A DNA stretch of 9,018 nt, from NCBI GenBank assembly GCA_902789835.1, contig CADAPN010000073.1:1-9018 (forward strand), read 5' to 3'. Source of the DNA: Oscillospiraceae bacterium. Lineage in GTDB: Bacteria > Bacillota_A > Clostridia > Oscillospirales > Oscillospiraceae. This document shows, piece after piece, positions 1-7,709 of this stretch; positions within the stretch are counted from its first letter, which is position 1; each line of letters opens with the position of its first letter. The notes beneath the pieces are model-generated. The model saw only the letters and a program-made list of their open reading frames with translations, had not been told where the DNA came from and did not search any database. The position numbers were made by a program, and so were the translations under genes.

Positions 1-32
1 TGGCTTCGATGATGATGCTGCTCTTCATCTGA
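1..32 (+). CDS. Probable C-terminal tail of V-type ATPase subunit K (partial)
   Basis: Nine codons before a TGA at 30-32 read ASMMMLLFI, a hydrophobic end that fits the last transmembrane helix of the proteolipid ring subunit K (c-type subunit), which carries the transported ion through the membrane. The main support is position: K precedes E in bacterial ntp operons of the I-K-E-C-F-A-B-D type, and the stop lies 38 nt before the E start. Only ten codons are visible, so family membership is inferred from context and hydrophobicity, not from a domain match. The ion-binding glutamate that would separate H+ from Na+ pumps is outside the window. Confidence 0.5.
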   Translation, partial: ASMMMLLFI

Positions 33-70
33 GCCCTCTCCGTACGGAATCTGACCGAAGGGAGGACACC

Positions 71-652
71 ATGAAGGGTACAGAAAAAATCATAGCGCAC
101 ATTGAGGCGGATGCCAATGCGCAGGCCGAGGCAATCCTTGCCGAAGCCGCTGCAAAGTGCGCCGACATCAAGGCAAAATACGAGGAAGAGGCCTCCCGGC
201 TTTACAGCGACAGGATCCGCGAAGGCGTCAAGGCCTGCCAGGATCAGGAAGACGGTGCGCTGCGCATCTCCAGAATGGAAGCGAGAAAGAGTGTTCTCGC
301 CGTCAAGCAGGAGATGGTGGAAAAGAGCTTCGACCTCGCGCAGGAAAAGATCGTCTCGCTGCCCGAGGACCGCTATGTCGCGTTCCTGGCCGGCCTTGCC
401 AAAAACGCCGCCGGCACCGGTGAGGAAGAAGTAATCCTCAACGAACGGGATCACGCCGCCATCGGCGGGAAGCTTATTCAGGCGATCAACGCCGAAGGCG
501 CGCACATGACGCTTGCGGATGAAACCCGTGACATCGCCGGCGGACTGATCCTGCGCCGCGGAAGCATAGAAGCCAACTGCAGTGTGGAACTGCTGGTGGA
601 GCTGTGCAAGGGCGAAATGGCCTCAAAGCTCGCAGACATCCTGTTCAAGTAA
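71..652 (+). CDS. atpE: V-type ATP synthase/ATPase subunit E
   Basis: Peripheral-stalk subunit (NtpE in Enterococcus naming) that, with a partner stalk subunit, holds the A3B3 head still while the rotor turns. The 193-residue length is usual for the family. Residues about 1-95 are charged and alanine-rich, suited to a long coiled-coil helix; residues about 96-193 form the globular head-binding part. The family's C-terminal pattern is visible as GGLILRRGSIEANCSVELLVE (about 157-177) and a final ADILF. The ATG is preceded by AAGGGAGGA at 58-66 with a 4-nt gap. It follows the presumed K tail by 38 nt and precedes C by 25 nt, consistent with one transcript. Its usual partner stalk gene (F/H type) is not in the window and may lie upstream or elsewhere. 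Identification is firm from the C-terminal pattern plus operon position. Confidence 0.93.
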   Translation: MKGTEKIIAHIEADANAQAEAILAEAAAKCADIKAKYEEEASRLYSDRIREGVKACQDQEDGALRISRMEARKSVLAVKQEMVEKSFDLAQEKIVSLPEDRYVAFLAGLAKNAAGTGEEEVILNERDHAAIGGKLIQAINAEGAHMTLADETRDIAGGLILRRGSIEANCSVELLVELCKGEMASKLADILFK

Positions 653-677
653 GCGTCCGACGAAAGGAGGACCTGTA

Positions 678-1670
678 TTGGCTATCAACAAAGAGGATTA
701 TCTGTATATTTCCTCGCTGCTCCGCGCCCGGGAGCCGCGCATGCTGAGCCGGGAAAAGGCCGAGCGCATGCTCGACGCCCCGAATTTTGAAGATGCGGCG
801 AAAATGCTGACGGACAGCGGCTACGAGGATATGTCGCAGATGACGGTGAAACAGATCGAGACCGCGCTCGCCGATCGCCGGGCCGCGGTGTTTCATGAAC
901 TGGAATCTCTGGTTCCGAATGCGGCCGCGCTGGATCTGTTCCGCCTGAAATACGATTATCACAACGCCAAGGTGCTTATCAAGTCCGATGCAATGCATCA
1001 GAACGATGCGTCTCTGCTCTCCGCCTCCGGACGGATAGCACCGGATACGATGCAGAAGCGCTTTCAGGAGGACCGGCTCCGGGACCTTCCCGGTGAGCTC
1101 GGCAGCGCGGCCGAGGAGGCGAAGAATCTCCTTGCACGCAGCGCCAACCCGCAGCTCTCCGACTTCCTGCTGGACAAGGCGTATTTCCGTGAGATGACCG
1201 GCCTGGCAGAGGCGCTGGACAGCGATTTTGCCCGCGCTTATGTCGCGCTTCTCGCCGACAGCACCAACCTGCGTTCCGCCGTCCGAATTCTTCGGATGGG
1301 GAAGGACATCGGCTATCTTCAGGAAGCGCTTGTCTCCGGCGGCAGTGTCAGCGAGGAGCGTCTGATCCAGGGGGTTGCCGGCGAAGGCCTGGCCTCCGTG
1401 TTCGGCGGAACCGCGCTTTCCAAGGCTTCACAGCTTGGAAGCGAGGCGGTGTCCGGCGGCACGCTCACGGCTTTTGAGCTTGCCTGCGACAATGCCGTTG
1501 CCGACTATCTCGCCAACGCAAAGCTCTGCTCCTTCGGCGAAGAGAGCGTCCTTGCCTATCTCGCCGGAACCGAGAACGAGCTGACCGCCGTGCGGATGAT
1601 TCTGACCGGGCGCCTGGCCGGTGTTCCGTCCGATACCATCCGGGAAAGGCTGCGTGATCTGTATGCTTAA
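678..1670 (+). CDS. atpC: V-type ATP synthase/ATPase subunit C (TTG start)
   Basis: The funnel-shaped collar (subunit d/C family, AC39-like) that joins the central shaft D-F to the membrane ring; one copy per complex. I place the start at the TTG at 678-680 because AAAGGAGG sits 8 nt upstream (663-670). The frame is open further upstream, but that extension would overlap the end of E and encode non-family sequence. The resulting 330 residues match family size. Landmarks are FRLKYDYHNAKVLIKS (about 88-103), LLDKAYFREM (164-173), STNLRSAVRILRMGK (195-209) and the conserved end FGEESVLAYLAGTENELTAVRM (286-307) followed by IRERLRDLY. The protein is mostly helical, without a signal peptide or membrane segment. 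Its last codons overlap the start of F by 8 nt, so F is probably translated by coupling. The TTG start may lower its yield relative to A and B. Confidence 0.93.
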   Translation: MAINKEDYLYISSLLRAREPRMLSREKAERMLDAPNFEDAAKMLTDSGYEDMSQMTVKQIETALADRRAAVFHELESLVPNAAALDLFRLKYDYHNAKVLIKSDAMHQNDASLLSASGRIAPDTMQKRFQEDRLRDLPGELGSAAEEAKNLLARSANPQLSDFLLDKAYFREMTGLAEALDSDFARAYVALLADSTNLRSAVRILRMGKDIGYLQEALVSGGSVSEERLIQGVAGEGLASVFGGTALSKASQLGSEAVSGGTLTAFELACDNAVADYLANAKLCSFGEESVLAYLAGTENELTAVRMILTGRLAGVPSDTIRERLRDLYA

Positions 1671-1983
1671 AATTGCGGTTATCGGCGGTAACGACACCGT
1701 CATCGGCTTCAAGGCCGTGGGTCTTGAGGCCTGCCCCGCGGCAAACGCCGCTGAGGCGCTGCAGGCACTGCGCAACCTGACAAAGGAAGGCAGCGAGTAT
1801 GCCATCATTTACATCGAAGAAAAGCTTGCCCAGGAGATCTCCCACGAGATCGACAAGCATAAGGACAGCCCGACCCCGGCGATCATCCTGATCCCCGGAC
1901 GCGAGGGAAGCCTCGGCCTCGGAAAGAACGCACTGAACGAGGCGGTCGAACGTGCCGTCGGCATGAATATCCTGGGTGATTAA
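1663..1983 (+). CDS. atpF: V-type ATP synthase/ATPase subunit F
   Basis: Small Rossmann-like subunit (called NtpG in Enterococcus hirae) that binds rotor subunit D in the central shaft, one copy per complex. At 106 residues it is of typical size. The N-terminus MLKIAVIGGNDTVIGFKAVG (1-20) is the family's opening strand and D-T-V/L-G-F motif. The middle contains YAIIYIEEKLA, and the end has TPAIILIPG...GSLGLGKNALNEAVERAVGMNIL (71-104), the usual C-terminal pattern. The chosen ATG at 1663 lies inside the last codons of C; upstream GTG-type starts in the same frame give non-family residues that duplicate C coding sequence. Only a weak, distant GAAAGG (1644-1649) precedes it, so initiation probably depends on ribosomes finishing C. 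It is followed by a 17-nt gap to A. Confidence 0.93.
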   Translation: MLKIAVIGGNDTVIGFKAVGLEACPAANAAEALQALRNLTKEGSEYAIIYIEEKLAQEISHEIDKHKDSPTPAIILIPGREGSLGLGKNALNEAVERAVGMNILGD

Positions 1984-1990
1984 GAGAGGA
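1984..1990 (+). promoter_or_regulatory. Ribosome-binding site for subunit A
   Basis: GAGAGGA begins one base after the TAA of F (1981-1983) and lies 10 nt before the ATG of A at 2001. It fixes the start of subunit A. Confidence 0.7.
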
Positions 1991-2000
1991 AGTTTGATTA

Positions 2001-3770
2001 ATGAGCGGAAAAATTACCAAAGTATCCGGACCGCTTGTCGTGGCGGAAGGCCTGGCAGATGCCAACGTCTCGGACGTGGTGCGTGTCGGTGCCAACCGCC
2101 TGATCGGTGAGATCCTGAATATGACAGGGGACCAGGCTTCCATCCAGGTTTATGAAGAAACCTCCGGCCTTGGCCCCGGAGCCGAAGTCGTCACCACCGG
2201 AATGCCGATGTCCGTGGAACTCGGACCCGGCATGCTGGACAACATCTATGACGGAATTCAGCGCCCGCTGCCCGAGATGCGCGCCCTGACCGGCGACAGC
2301 ATCACCCGCGGCACCGATGTTCCGGCCCTGAACCGCGACAAGAAATGGGACTTTGTCGCCGTGGCGAAGCCGGGCGACAAGCTCTCCGCCGGCGATGTCG
2401 TCGGTACGGTCCAGGAGACCAGCGCCATCCTGCACAAGATCATGGTGCCCCCCGGACTGAGCGGTGAGATCAAGAGCGTCCAAAGCGGAAGCTTTACCGT
2501 CACCGATACCGTCGCGGTGCTGGTGGATGCCAAGGGCAAGGAGCATGAGCTCAGCCTGATGCAGCGCTGGCCCGTGCGTATCGCCAGACCCTATGCAAGA
2601 AAGTACGTTCCGGCCCGCCCCATGAACAGCGGCCAGCGTATCATCGACACCCTGTTCCCGCTTGCCAAGGGCGGCACGGCCGCGGTTCCCGGTCCCTTCG
2701 GTTCCGGCAAAACTGTCGTGCAGCACCAGCTGGCCAAGTGGTCCGACGTGGACATCGTCATCTACATCGGCTGCGGCGAGCGCGGCAATGAGATGACCGA
2801 CGTTCTGATGGAATTCCCAGAGCTGAAAGACCCGCGCAACGGCGAGCCGCTGATGAAGCGCACGGTGCTGATTGCCAACACCTCGGACATGCCCGTTGCC
2901 GCACGTGAAGCCTCGATCTATACCGGCATCACCATCGCCGAATACTTCCGCGACATGGGCTATGACGTCGCGGTTCTGGCCGACTCCACTTCCCGCTGGG
3001 CCGAGGCCCTGCGCGAGATGTCCGGCCGTCTTGAAGAGATGCCCGGTGAAGAAGGGTATCCGGCTTACCTCGCCTCCCGTCTGTCTCAGTTCTATGAGCG
3101 TGCCGGCGTGGTGGAGTGCCTCGGCTCCGACGAGCGCCGCGGCTCCGTCACTGCCATCGGCGCCGTGTCTCCTCCGGGCGGCGATATTTCCGAACCGGTC
3201 TCCCAGGCGACAATGCGTATCGTCAAGGTCTTCTGGGCCCTGGATTCGTCCCTGGCCTATGCCCGTCACTTCCCGGCCATCAACTGGCTGACCTCGTACT
3301 CGCTGTATGTTGACACCCTGGCCCCCTGGTATACCGAGCAGTTCGGTGAAAGCTACATGAAGAACCGTGAGCGCGCCATGCACATCCTCCAGGAAGAGGC
3401 CGAACTTCAGGAAATCGTCCGCCTCGTCGGCCAGGACGCCCTGTCCGCCGAAGACCGCCTCACCATGGAGACGGCGAAGATGATCCGTGAAGACTTCCTG
3501 CAGCAGAACGCCTTCGTGGATGAAGACGCTTATTCCTCCTATCTCAAGCAGTTCCGCCTGCTGGATATGGTGCTGAAGTATGACGTGTTCTGCCGCGATG
3601 CCCTGGCCAAGGGCGCGGACATGAACGGCCTCTTTGCCATCGACGCCCGCGAAAAGATCGGACGTGCCAAGATGGCCGATCCCAATGCCTTTACCGAGGT
3701 CTATGACGAGATCGAGAAGCAGATGAAAGCAGAGATTGAAGAAGTAATCGCAGGGGGTGAGGACGCATGA
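2001..3770 (+). CDS. atpA: V-type ATP synthase/ATPase catalytic subunit A
   Basis: Catalytic nucleotide-binding subunit, three copies per head, where ATP is hydrolysed or made. The 589-residue length is usual for V/A-type A subunits. The N-terminal beta-barrel opens with [16 protein letters not shown] (3-18). The family-specific 'non-homologous' insert (about 110-190) is present, which separates it from F-type beta. The Walker A loop GPFGSGKT is at 231-238, the catalytic glutamate in CGERGNE is E260 with R261, and the Walker B strand [17 protein letters not shown] has D328. The [15 protein letters not shown] segment (390-404) and the helical C-terminal domain (about 440-589) follow. All residues expected for catalysis are intact. 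The ATG has GAGAGGA upstream, and the stop overlaps the B start as ATGA, a standard coupling for two subunits needed in equal number. Confidence 0.98.
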   Translation: MSGKITKVSGPLVVAEGLADANVSDVVRVGANRLIGEILNMTGDQASIQVYEETSGLGPGAEVVTTGMPMSVELGPGMLDNIYDGIQRPLPEMRALTGDSITRGTDVPALNRDKKWDFVAVAKPGDKLSAGDVVGTVQETSAILHKIMVPPGLSGEIKSVQSGSFTVTDTVAVLVDAKGKEHELSLMQRWPVRIARPYARKYVPARPMNSGQRIIDTLFPLAKGGTAAVPGPFGSGKTVVQHQLAKWSDVDIVIYIGCGERGNEMTDVLMEFPELKDPRNGEPLMKRTVLIANTSDMPVAAREASIYTGITIAEYFRDMGYDVAVLADSTSRWAEALREMSGRLEEMPGEEGYPAYLASRLSQFYERAGVVECLGSDERRGSVTAIGAVSPPGGDISEPVSQATMRIVKVFWALDSSLAYARHFPAINWLTSYSLYVDTLAPWYTEQFGESYMKNRERAMHILQEEAELQEIVRLVGQDALSAEDRLTMETAKMIREDFLQQNAFVDEDAYSSYLKQFRLLDMVLKYDVFCRDALAKGADMNGLFAIDAREKIGRAKMADPNAFTEVYDEIEKQMKAEIEEVIAGGEDA

Positions 3771-5140
3771 TCAAAGAATACAAAACCATTAAAGAAATCG
3801 CGAGCCCTCTGATGATCGTCGAGCATGTCGAGGGCGTCACCTATGACGAACTGGGCGAGATCGAGCTCCCCAACGGCGAAATCCGCCGCTGCAAGGTTCT
3901 TGAGGTTGAAGGCGACCGCGCGGTTGTCCAGCTCTTTGAAGCCGCCCAGGGCATCAACCTGGCCGCATCGAAGGTCCGCTTCCTCGGCCACCCGCAGCAG
4001 CTTGCCGTCTCCGGCGATATGCTGGGCCGTGTCTTCAACGGCATGGGCAATCCCATCGACGGCGGCCCCGCGATTCTGGCCGAAGACCACCGCGACATCA
4101 ACGGCCTGCCGATGAACCCCGCCGCCCGCGCCTATCCCGCGGAGTTCATCCAGACCGGTGTCTCCACCATCGATGGCCTGAACACCCTGGTCCGCGGCCA
4201 GAAGCTTCCGATCTTCTCCGGCTCCGGCCTTCCGCACGCGGCCCTCGCCGCGCAGATCGCGCGTCAGGCCCGTGTTCTCGGTGACGACGAGACCTTCGCC
4301 GTCGTGTTTGCCGCCATCGGAATCACCTTTGAAGAGTCCGAGTACTTCATCAATGACTTCCGCCGCACCGGCGCCATTGACCGTACCGTCGTCTTCTCCA
4401 ACCTTGCCAACGACCCCGCGGTCGAGCGTATTTCCACCCCGCGTATGGCCCTGACCGCCGCGGAGTACCTTGCCTTCGACAAGGGAATGCAGGTCCTGGT
4501 CATCCTGACCGACATCACCAACTACGCCGAAGCGCTCCGTGAGATCTCCGCCGCCAAGAAGGAAGTTCCCGGACGCCGCGGCTATCCCGGCTACCTCTAC
4601 ACCGACCTGGCCACGCTTTATGAGCGCGCCGGCCGCCGGCAGGGAAAGAAGGGCTCCATCACCATGATCCCGATCCTGACCATGCCGGAAGACGACAAGA
4701 CCCACCCGATCCCCGACCTGACCGGTTACATCACCGAAGGCCAGATCATCCTTTCCCGTGAACTGCACCGCAAGGGCATCGTGCCTCCCGTGGATGTGCT
4801 TCCGTCCCTGAGCCGTCTGAAGGACAAGGGCATCGGCGTCGGCAAGACCCGTGAGGACCATGCCGGCACCATGAACCAGCTCTTCGCCGCGTACTCCCGC
4901 GGCAAGGACGCCAAGGAACTTATGACGATCCTGGGCGAAGCGGCGCTCTCGGACGACGACAAGCTCTTTGCCAAGTTCGCCGATGAGTTTGAAAAGCGCT
5001 ATGTCAGCCAGGGCAACACCACCAACCGCAGCATCGAGGAGACGCTGAACATCGGCTGGGAGCTGCTGAGCATCCTGCCGAAGCGTGAACTCAAGCGTAT
5101 CAAGCCCGAGTTCATCGAAAAGTATCTGCCCGAGAAATAA
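3767..5140 (+). CDS. atpB: V-type ATP synthase/ATPase regulatory subunit B
   Basis: Non-catalytic partner of A in the A3B3 hexamer; each catalytic pocket lies at an A-B interface. The 457-residue length is typical. The N-terminal barrel ([19 protein letters not shown], 6-24) is followed by the nucleotide-fold domain. Where A has a true P-loop, B has [20 protein letters not shown] (148-167), lacking GKT, the normal degenerate form for this subunit. [18 protein letters not shown] (244-261) is the Walker B-like strand. PSLSRL (346-351) carries R350, in the position expected for the arginine finger reaching into the A site. The C-terminal helical part ends [16 protein letters not shown]. The ATG at 3767 overlaps the A stop and follows a GGGGGTGAGG purine run (3753-3762). 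A 43-nt gap with a small hairpin separates it from D. Confidence 0.98.
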   Translation: MIKEYKTIKEIASPLMIVEHVEGVTYDELGEIELPNGEIRRCKVLEVEGDRAVVQLFEAAQGINLAASKVRFLGHPQQLAVSGDMLGRVFNGMGNPIDGGPAILAEDHRDINGLPMNPAARAYPAEFIQTGVSTIDGLNTLVRGQKLPIFSGSGLPHAALAAQIARQARVLGDDETFAVVFAAIGITFEESEYFINDFRRTGAIDRTVVFSNLANDPAVERISTPRMALTAAEYLAFDKGMQVLVILTDITNYAEALREISAAKKEVPGRRGYPGYLYTDLATLYERAGRRQGKKGSITMIPILTMPEDDKTHPIPDLTGYITEGQIILSRELHRKGIVPPVDVLPSLSRLKDKGIGVGKTREDHAGTMNQLFAAYSRGKDAKELMTILGEAALSDDDKLFAKFADEFEKRYVSQGNTTNRSIEETLNIGWELLSILPKRELKRIKPEFIEKYLPEK

Positions 5141-5157
5141 GCCCCCTGATCCGGGCT
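5140..5157 (+). other. Short hairpin between subunits B and D
   Basis: AGCCC (5140-5144) can pair with GGGCT (5153-5157) around an 8-nt loop, directly after the B stop. No T-run follows, so it is not an intrinsic terminator. It might protect the 3' end of the A-B message or lower transcription into the one-copy D gene, but five base pairs is a weak stem. Confidence 0.3.
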
Positions 5158-5168
5158 GAGTGAAAAAC

Positions 5169-5178
5169 AGGAGGTGAT
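5169..5178 (+). promoter_or_regulatory. Strong ribosome-binding site for subunit D
   Basis: AGGAGGTGAT is near-perfectly complementary to the 16S rRNA 3' end and lies 5 nt before the TTG at 5184-5186. It decides the TTG start: no ATG stands nearby in frame before codon 11, and the residues after the TTG match the family N-terminus. Confidence 0.85.
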
Positions 5179-5183
5179 TTGAT

Positions 5184-5837
5184 TTGGCAGGTACTGCCGT
5201 AACACCCACCAGAATGGTCCTGAACCAGCTGAAGGGACGCCTCAAAACGGCCAGACGCGGCCACAAGCTGCTGAAGGATAAACGCGACGAGCTGATGCGT
5301 CAGTTCATGGACGTGGTGAAGGAGAACAAGGTCCTCCGCGATCGCGTCGAGACCGGCCTTACGGGTGCGTTTGCATCCCTCCAGGTTGCAAGCGCCATCA
5401 TGTCGCCGGAGATGCTGGAGCAGGCGCTGCTCTATCCGCGTCAGAGCGTGGAGCTGGACATGAAGTTCAAGAACATCATGTCCGTCAATGTCCCGGTTTA
5501 CAGCTTCACCACAAAAAACAACGACCCGTCTGAGATCTATCCCTACGGCTTTGCCCAGACTTCGGGCGAACTCGACGACGCGCTGGAAAAAATGGCAAAG
5601 GTCTTCGAGGACATGCTGCAGCTTGCCCAGGTTGAAAAGACCATGCAGCTGCTGGCCGAGGAGATCGAAAAGACCCGCAGACGCGTGAACGCGCTGGAGT
5701 ACGTCATGATCCCCGAGCTGGAACAGAACATCAAGTACATCACCATGAAGCTGGAGGAGAACGAAAACGCCACCAAGGTCCGTCTCCTGAAAGTCAAGGA
5801 AATGGTCCTGCAGGACGCGCACCACTACGCTTCATAA
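5184..5837 (+). CDS. atpD: V-type ATP synthase/ATPase subunit D (TTG start)
   Basis: Central rotor shaft, one copy per complex, a long antiparallel coiled coil that turns inside A3B3 and binds F and C at its lower end. The 217-residue length is normal. The N-terminal signature VTPTRMVLNQLKGRL...RRGHKLLKDKRDELMRQF (6-41) is visible. The middle loop (about 85-125) is the F-binding region. The C-terminal helix carries EKTRRRVNALEYVMIPELEQNIKYITMKLEE (162-192), the family's most conserved stretch. Helices 1-60 and 130-210 make the coiled coil. The TTG start is paired with an unusually strong Shine-Dalgarno site. It is the last gene of the operon, with a bidirectional terminator 8 nt after the stop. 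An internal start at M11 would delete the PTR motif and is unlikely. Confidence 0.95.
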   Translation: MAGTAVTPTRMVLNQLKGRLKTARRGHKLLKDKRDELMRQFMDVVKENKVLRDRVETGLTGAFASLQVASAIMSPEMLEQALLYPRQSVELDMKFKNIMSVNVPVYSFTTKNNDPSEIYPYGFAQTSGELDDALEKMAKVFEDMLQLAQVEKTMQLLAEEIEKTRRRVNALEYVMIPELEQNIKYITMKLEENENATKVRLLKVKEMVLQDAHHYAS

Positions 5838-5844
5838 AAACCGA

Positions 5845-5890
5845 AGCAGCCCGCCCCATTTTCGGGGTGGGCTGCTCAATTTTATTCTTT
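5845..5890 (+). terminator. Intrinsic terminator, probably bidirectional
   Basis: AGCAGCCCGCCCC (5845-5857) pairs with GGGGTGGGCTGCT (5864-5876) around a 6-nt loop: 13 bp with one G-T wobble. A T-rich stretch follows on the plus strand (5880-5890), ending the ATPase operon. On the minus strand the same stem is followed by TCGG then five T (complement of 5836-5844), so it can also stop transcription coming from cdsA. Confidence 0.9.
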
Positions 5891-5931
5891 CGTTCCCTTG
5901 CAATGAATATCTGCCGCAGTTGCCGCGATAT

Positions 5932-5964
5932 GAATCACTCCCCGCCGGATGCGGGGAGTGATTC
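5932..5964. repeat. Perfect 14-bp hairpin between converging genes
   Basis: GAATCACTCCCCGC (5932-5945) and its exact reverse complement (5951-5964) surround the loop CGGAT. It lies 25 nt past the cdsA stop. Neither side has a T-run, so it is not a textbook intrinsic terminator; it may stabilise the cdsA 3' end or help stop polymerase. Its core CCCCGCCGGAtGCGGGG recurs almost unchanged in the hairpin at 7679-7709. Confidence 0.75.
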
Positions 5965-5989
5965 AGACACTGTACTTTGCGAAGGAGTA

Positions 5990-6787
5990 TCACACGCCGA
6001 TTCCGGCGATGTGCAGGCAGAGATACGCGGTCGGGATGGCAAACATCAGGCTGTCTGTCCGGTCGAACATGCCGCCGTGGCCGGGGATCAGGTTGCTGAA
6101 GTCCTTGAGGCCCAGCATCCGCTTGATCATCGACTCGGCAAGGTCACCGATCTGCCCCATGGAGGAGGAGACCAGCGCCGTCAGCAGGCAGACCGGCAGA
6201 GACAGATGCGGGAAGACCAACAGAAGCCAGATCAAAAAGCCCGCCACCATCGAGGCCAGCGCGCCGCAGACGCTTCCTTCAATCGATTTGTTCGGGCTGA
6301 CATTCGGCGCAAGCTTATGTTTGCCGAAGCGAATGCCGCCGAAGAGGGCAAAGCTGTCGCAGGCCCAGCAGGAGATCGCGCCGAGAATCAGGGACTCGGT
6401 CCAGATGGAGCCGACGCTGATCATCATCATGACGCCGTAGATCACGCCCGGATAGGCAAGTCCCGCCACGGTGTAGATTGCACCCTGCCCCGAGACCTTC
6501 CGGTGTACGATGCCGGAGAACATGGCAAGATAAATGCCGCCGGTAAAGCAGGCGATATAGCTGATGGCGCCGCAATGCGTCAGGGCAAGCACGGCCTGGA
6601 CCGCAATGTAGACATACATGACCCAGGCCGCGCAGTAGACGTTGATCTTCTCCAGACCGCGGCTGTATTCATAGGCACACAGAATCCCCGCCACCGCGAA
6701 GAAGAGAACCCGCGTTACAAACGAAGCAAAGATACAGGTGAGGGCGATCGTGAGAAGGATCACCGCCGATATAACGCGCTGTTTCAC
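5990..6787 (-). CDS. cdsA: Phosphatidate cytidylyltransferase (CDP-diglyceride synthase)
   Basis: Integral membrane enzyme joining CTP and phosphatidic acid to give CDP-diacylglycerol and pyrophosphate, the precursor of the cell's anionic phospholipids. The C-terminal family signature is complete: S219-M-I-K-R-x4-K228-D229-x-S-x2-I-P-x-H237-G-G-x-x-D242-R-x-D245. Upstream, CDSFALFGGIRFGKHKLAPNVSPNKSIEGS (143-172) is the second conserved block. The 265 residues form about seven or eight hydrophobic segments, the first at about 5-37 without a cleavable signal, matching the bacterial family. The start is GTG (6787-6785), set by AAGGAGG at 6795-6801 with a 7-nt gap. That GTG overlaps the TGA of the upstream flavodoxin/ferredoxin gene as GTGA, so the two are almost certainly co-translated. 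Its common bacterial neighbours (uppS before, dxr and rseP after) are absent here. Confidence 0.96.
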   Translation of the reverse strand: MKQRVISAVILLTIALTCIFASFVTRVLFFAVAGILCAYEYSRGLEKINVYCAAWVMYVYIAVQAVLALTHCGAISYIACFTGGIYLAMFSGIVHRKVSGQGAIYTVAGLAYPGVIYGVMMMISVGSIWTESLILGAISCWACDSFALFGGIRFGKHKLAPNVSPNKSIEGSVCGALASMVAGFLIWLLLVFPHLSLPVCLLTALVSSSMGQIGDLAESMIKRMLGLKDFSNLIPGHGGMFDRTDSLMFAIPTAYLCLHIAGIGV

Positions 6788-7575
6788 TGTTTCGCCTCCT
6801 TCGGGAACTTCTGCCTTCCGTCTGCAAACAGGTAGTACCGCCGCTTTCCTTTGGCACGGTGTCCGAACTCAATGGCATCCACCGGACAGACGGCGATACA
6901 GGACTGGCACTGGGTACAGCTGCCCTGCCAGACGGGTTTTCCGTCCTGCATGCGGATGTTCGCCAGGGGACAGAGCTTGGCACAGGCGCTGCAGCCGATA
7001 CAGCTGTCCTTGACGCGGAATTTTTTGTCCGTCACGAACACTTTGTAGAACAGGCGGTACAGAAGCTCCGGCATGGCCGGGCCGGAATAGCTGTCCTTCA
7101 CCGTGTGGCGGATCAGAATCTGCTTGGCGATGTTTTCCACCTGCGCGCGGGAGGCGCGGATGATGCCGACGGCCTCGTCCGCTTCCGGCGCATGAAACAG
7201 CGTGATGTAGTTTTCGGGCATCAGAATCGACGTAAGGCCCATGAACTCCAGGGAGAGCTCCCCGCAGATCTTTTCCGCGTGGGCGGCGGCCTGGCCGGTG
7301 CCGGAGCCGCAGGTCAGAAGAAAATACATCTCCCGGCTGCCGAGAAAGCGGCTGTCGAGGAGAAACTCCTCCACCACCTTCGGCACATGCCAGCAGTAGG
7401 TGGGGCAGACGACCACGAAGGGGACCTCGGAAGTAAAGGCGTACTGCGCGGTGTACGGATCCAGCCTGCGCTGGCGGATCAGGCGGTTCATGGAAACAAG
7501 CTCATCACCGAGCTGCTCTGAAAGATGCTGGGCAACATAACGGCTGTTGCCGGTTCCGGAAAAGTAAAAAACCAT
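6784..7575 (-). CDS. EFR1-type flavodoxin-like/2[4Fe-4S] ferredoxin protein
   Basis: Two-part electron-transfer protein of 263 residues. Residues 1-160 look like a short flavodoxin domain: the opening VFYFSGTGNSRYVA (2-15) is the FMN-phosphate loop, VPFVVVCPTYCWHVPKVVEEFL (51-72) and LLTCGSGTG (86-94) line the flavin site. Residues 190-235 hold two [4Fe-4S] motifs, C192-x2-C195-x2-C198-x3-C202-P and C220-x2-C223-x2-C226-x3-C230-P, all eight cysteines present. This matches the clostridial 'EFR1 family ferrodoxin' type, whose substrate is not known to me. No signal peptide or membrane segment is seen, so it is probably cytosolic. The ATG (7575-7573) gives the family's usual N-terminus; the ribosome-binding site is weak (GTGTGGA region). 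A predicted promoter lies 38 nt upstream. It is the first gene of a two-gene unit with cdsA. Confidence 0.9.
   Translation of the reverse strand: MVFYFSGTGNSRYVAQHLSEQLGDELVSMNRLIRQRRLDPYTAQYAFTSEVPFVVVCPTYCWHVPKVVEEFLLDSRFLGSREMYFLLTCGSGTGQAAAHAEKICGELSLEFMGLTSILMPENYITLFHAPEADEAVGIIRASRAQVENIAKQILIRHTVKDSYSGPAMPELLYRLFYKVFVTDKKFRVKDSCIGCSACAKLCPLANIRMQDGKPVWQGSCTQCQSCIAVCPVDAIEFGHRAKGKRRYYLFADGRQKFPKEAKQ
6795..6801 (-). promoter_or_regulatory. Ribosome-binding site for cdsA inside the upstream gene
   Basis: AAGGAGG on the minus strand lies within the final codons of the flavodoxin/ferredoxin gene, 7 nt before the GTG of cdsA. It supports the GTG start and coupled translation. Confidence 0.85.
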
Positions 7576-7613
7576 TGTTCCACACTCGAATTCTGCAAAT
7601 CGGTAATAGATTC

Positions 7614-7642
7614 AGTATATCACAATTCATTTCGCCGGGCAA
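7614..7642 (-). promoter_or_regulatory. Predicted promoter P1 for the flavodoxin/ferredoxin-cdsA unit
   Basis: On the minus strand TTGCCC (7642-7637) is followed by a 17-nt spacer and TATACT (7619-7614), with a TG one base before the -10 (extended -10, TGATATACT). Transcription would begin near 7607, leaving an untranslated leader of about 30 nt before the ATG at 7575. Spacing and both boxes fit a housekeeping-sigma promoter. Confidence 0.75.
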
Positions 7643-7654
7643 TGAAAATGAAAC
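7614..7654. repeat. Promoter-containing direct repeat, copy 1
   Basis: Shares AGTATAnCACAnTTnATTTC, the -35 hexamer complement (nGGCAA) and TGAAAATGAA with copy 2 at 7727-7770, offset by exactly 113 bp through the promoter part. Identity over the first 29 positions is 22/29; copy 2 then carries a 5-nt insertion before TGAAAATGAA. Confidence 0.6.
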
Positions 7655-7664
7655 GATAATAATC

Positions 7665-7673
7665 TGCTATAAT
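7665..7673 (+). promoter_or_regulatory. Possible extended -10 promoter P3 (plus strand)
   Basis: TGCTATAAT is a consensus -10 with the extended TG. No good -35 stands 16-18 nt upstream. A start near 7680 would make an RNA that begins with the perfect hairpin at 7679-7709. In AT-rich DNA such a match can arise by chance. Confidence 0.35.
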
Positions 7674-7678
7674 GATCT

Positions 7679-7709
7679 GTAATATCCCCGCCGGAGGCGG
7701 GGATATTAC
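7679..7709. repeat. Perfect 14-bp hairpin in the divergent control region
   Basis: GTAATATCCCCGCC (7679-7692) and its exact reverse complement (7696-7709) enclose a GGA triloop. Outside a 2x2 mismatch, ATGAT (7672-7676) can add five more pairs with GTCAT (7712-7716), one of them T-G. No T-run follows on either strand, so a terminator role is not clear. It lies between the two copies of the promoter repeat. Confidence 0.75.

Noticed and set aside
1998..3383. 461-codon open frame on the minus strand opposite subunit A
   Set aside because: It is antisense to a certain catalytic gene. G+C-rich codons with C/G third positions leave the complementary frame free of stops, and its protein has no family features.
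3701..5266. 521-codon open frame on the minus strand opposite subunit B and the D start
   Set aside because: Same cause as above; it crosses two gene junctions of the real operon and has no plausible ribosome-binding site or motif.
5867..6835. 322-codon plus-strand frame opposite cdsA
   Set aside because: It starts inside the terminator region and is antisense to a gene with a complete family signature; its composition (many H, R, D, G) is typical of shadow frames.
6859..7521. 220-codon plus-strand frame opposite the flavodoxin/ferredoxin gene
   Set aside because: Antisense to a gene with eight correctly spaced cysteines; no recognisable protein.
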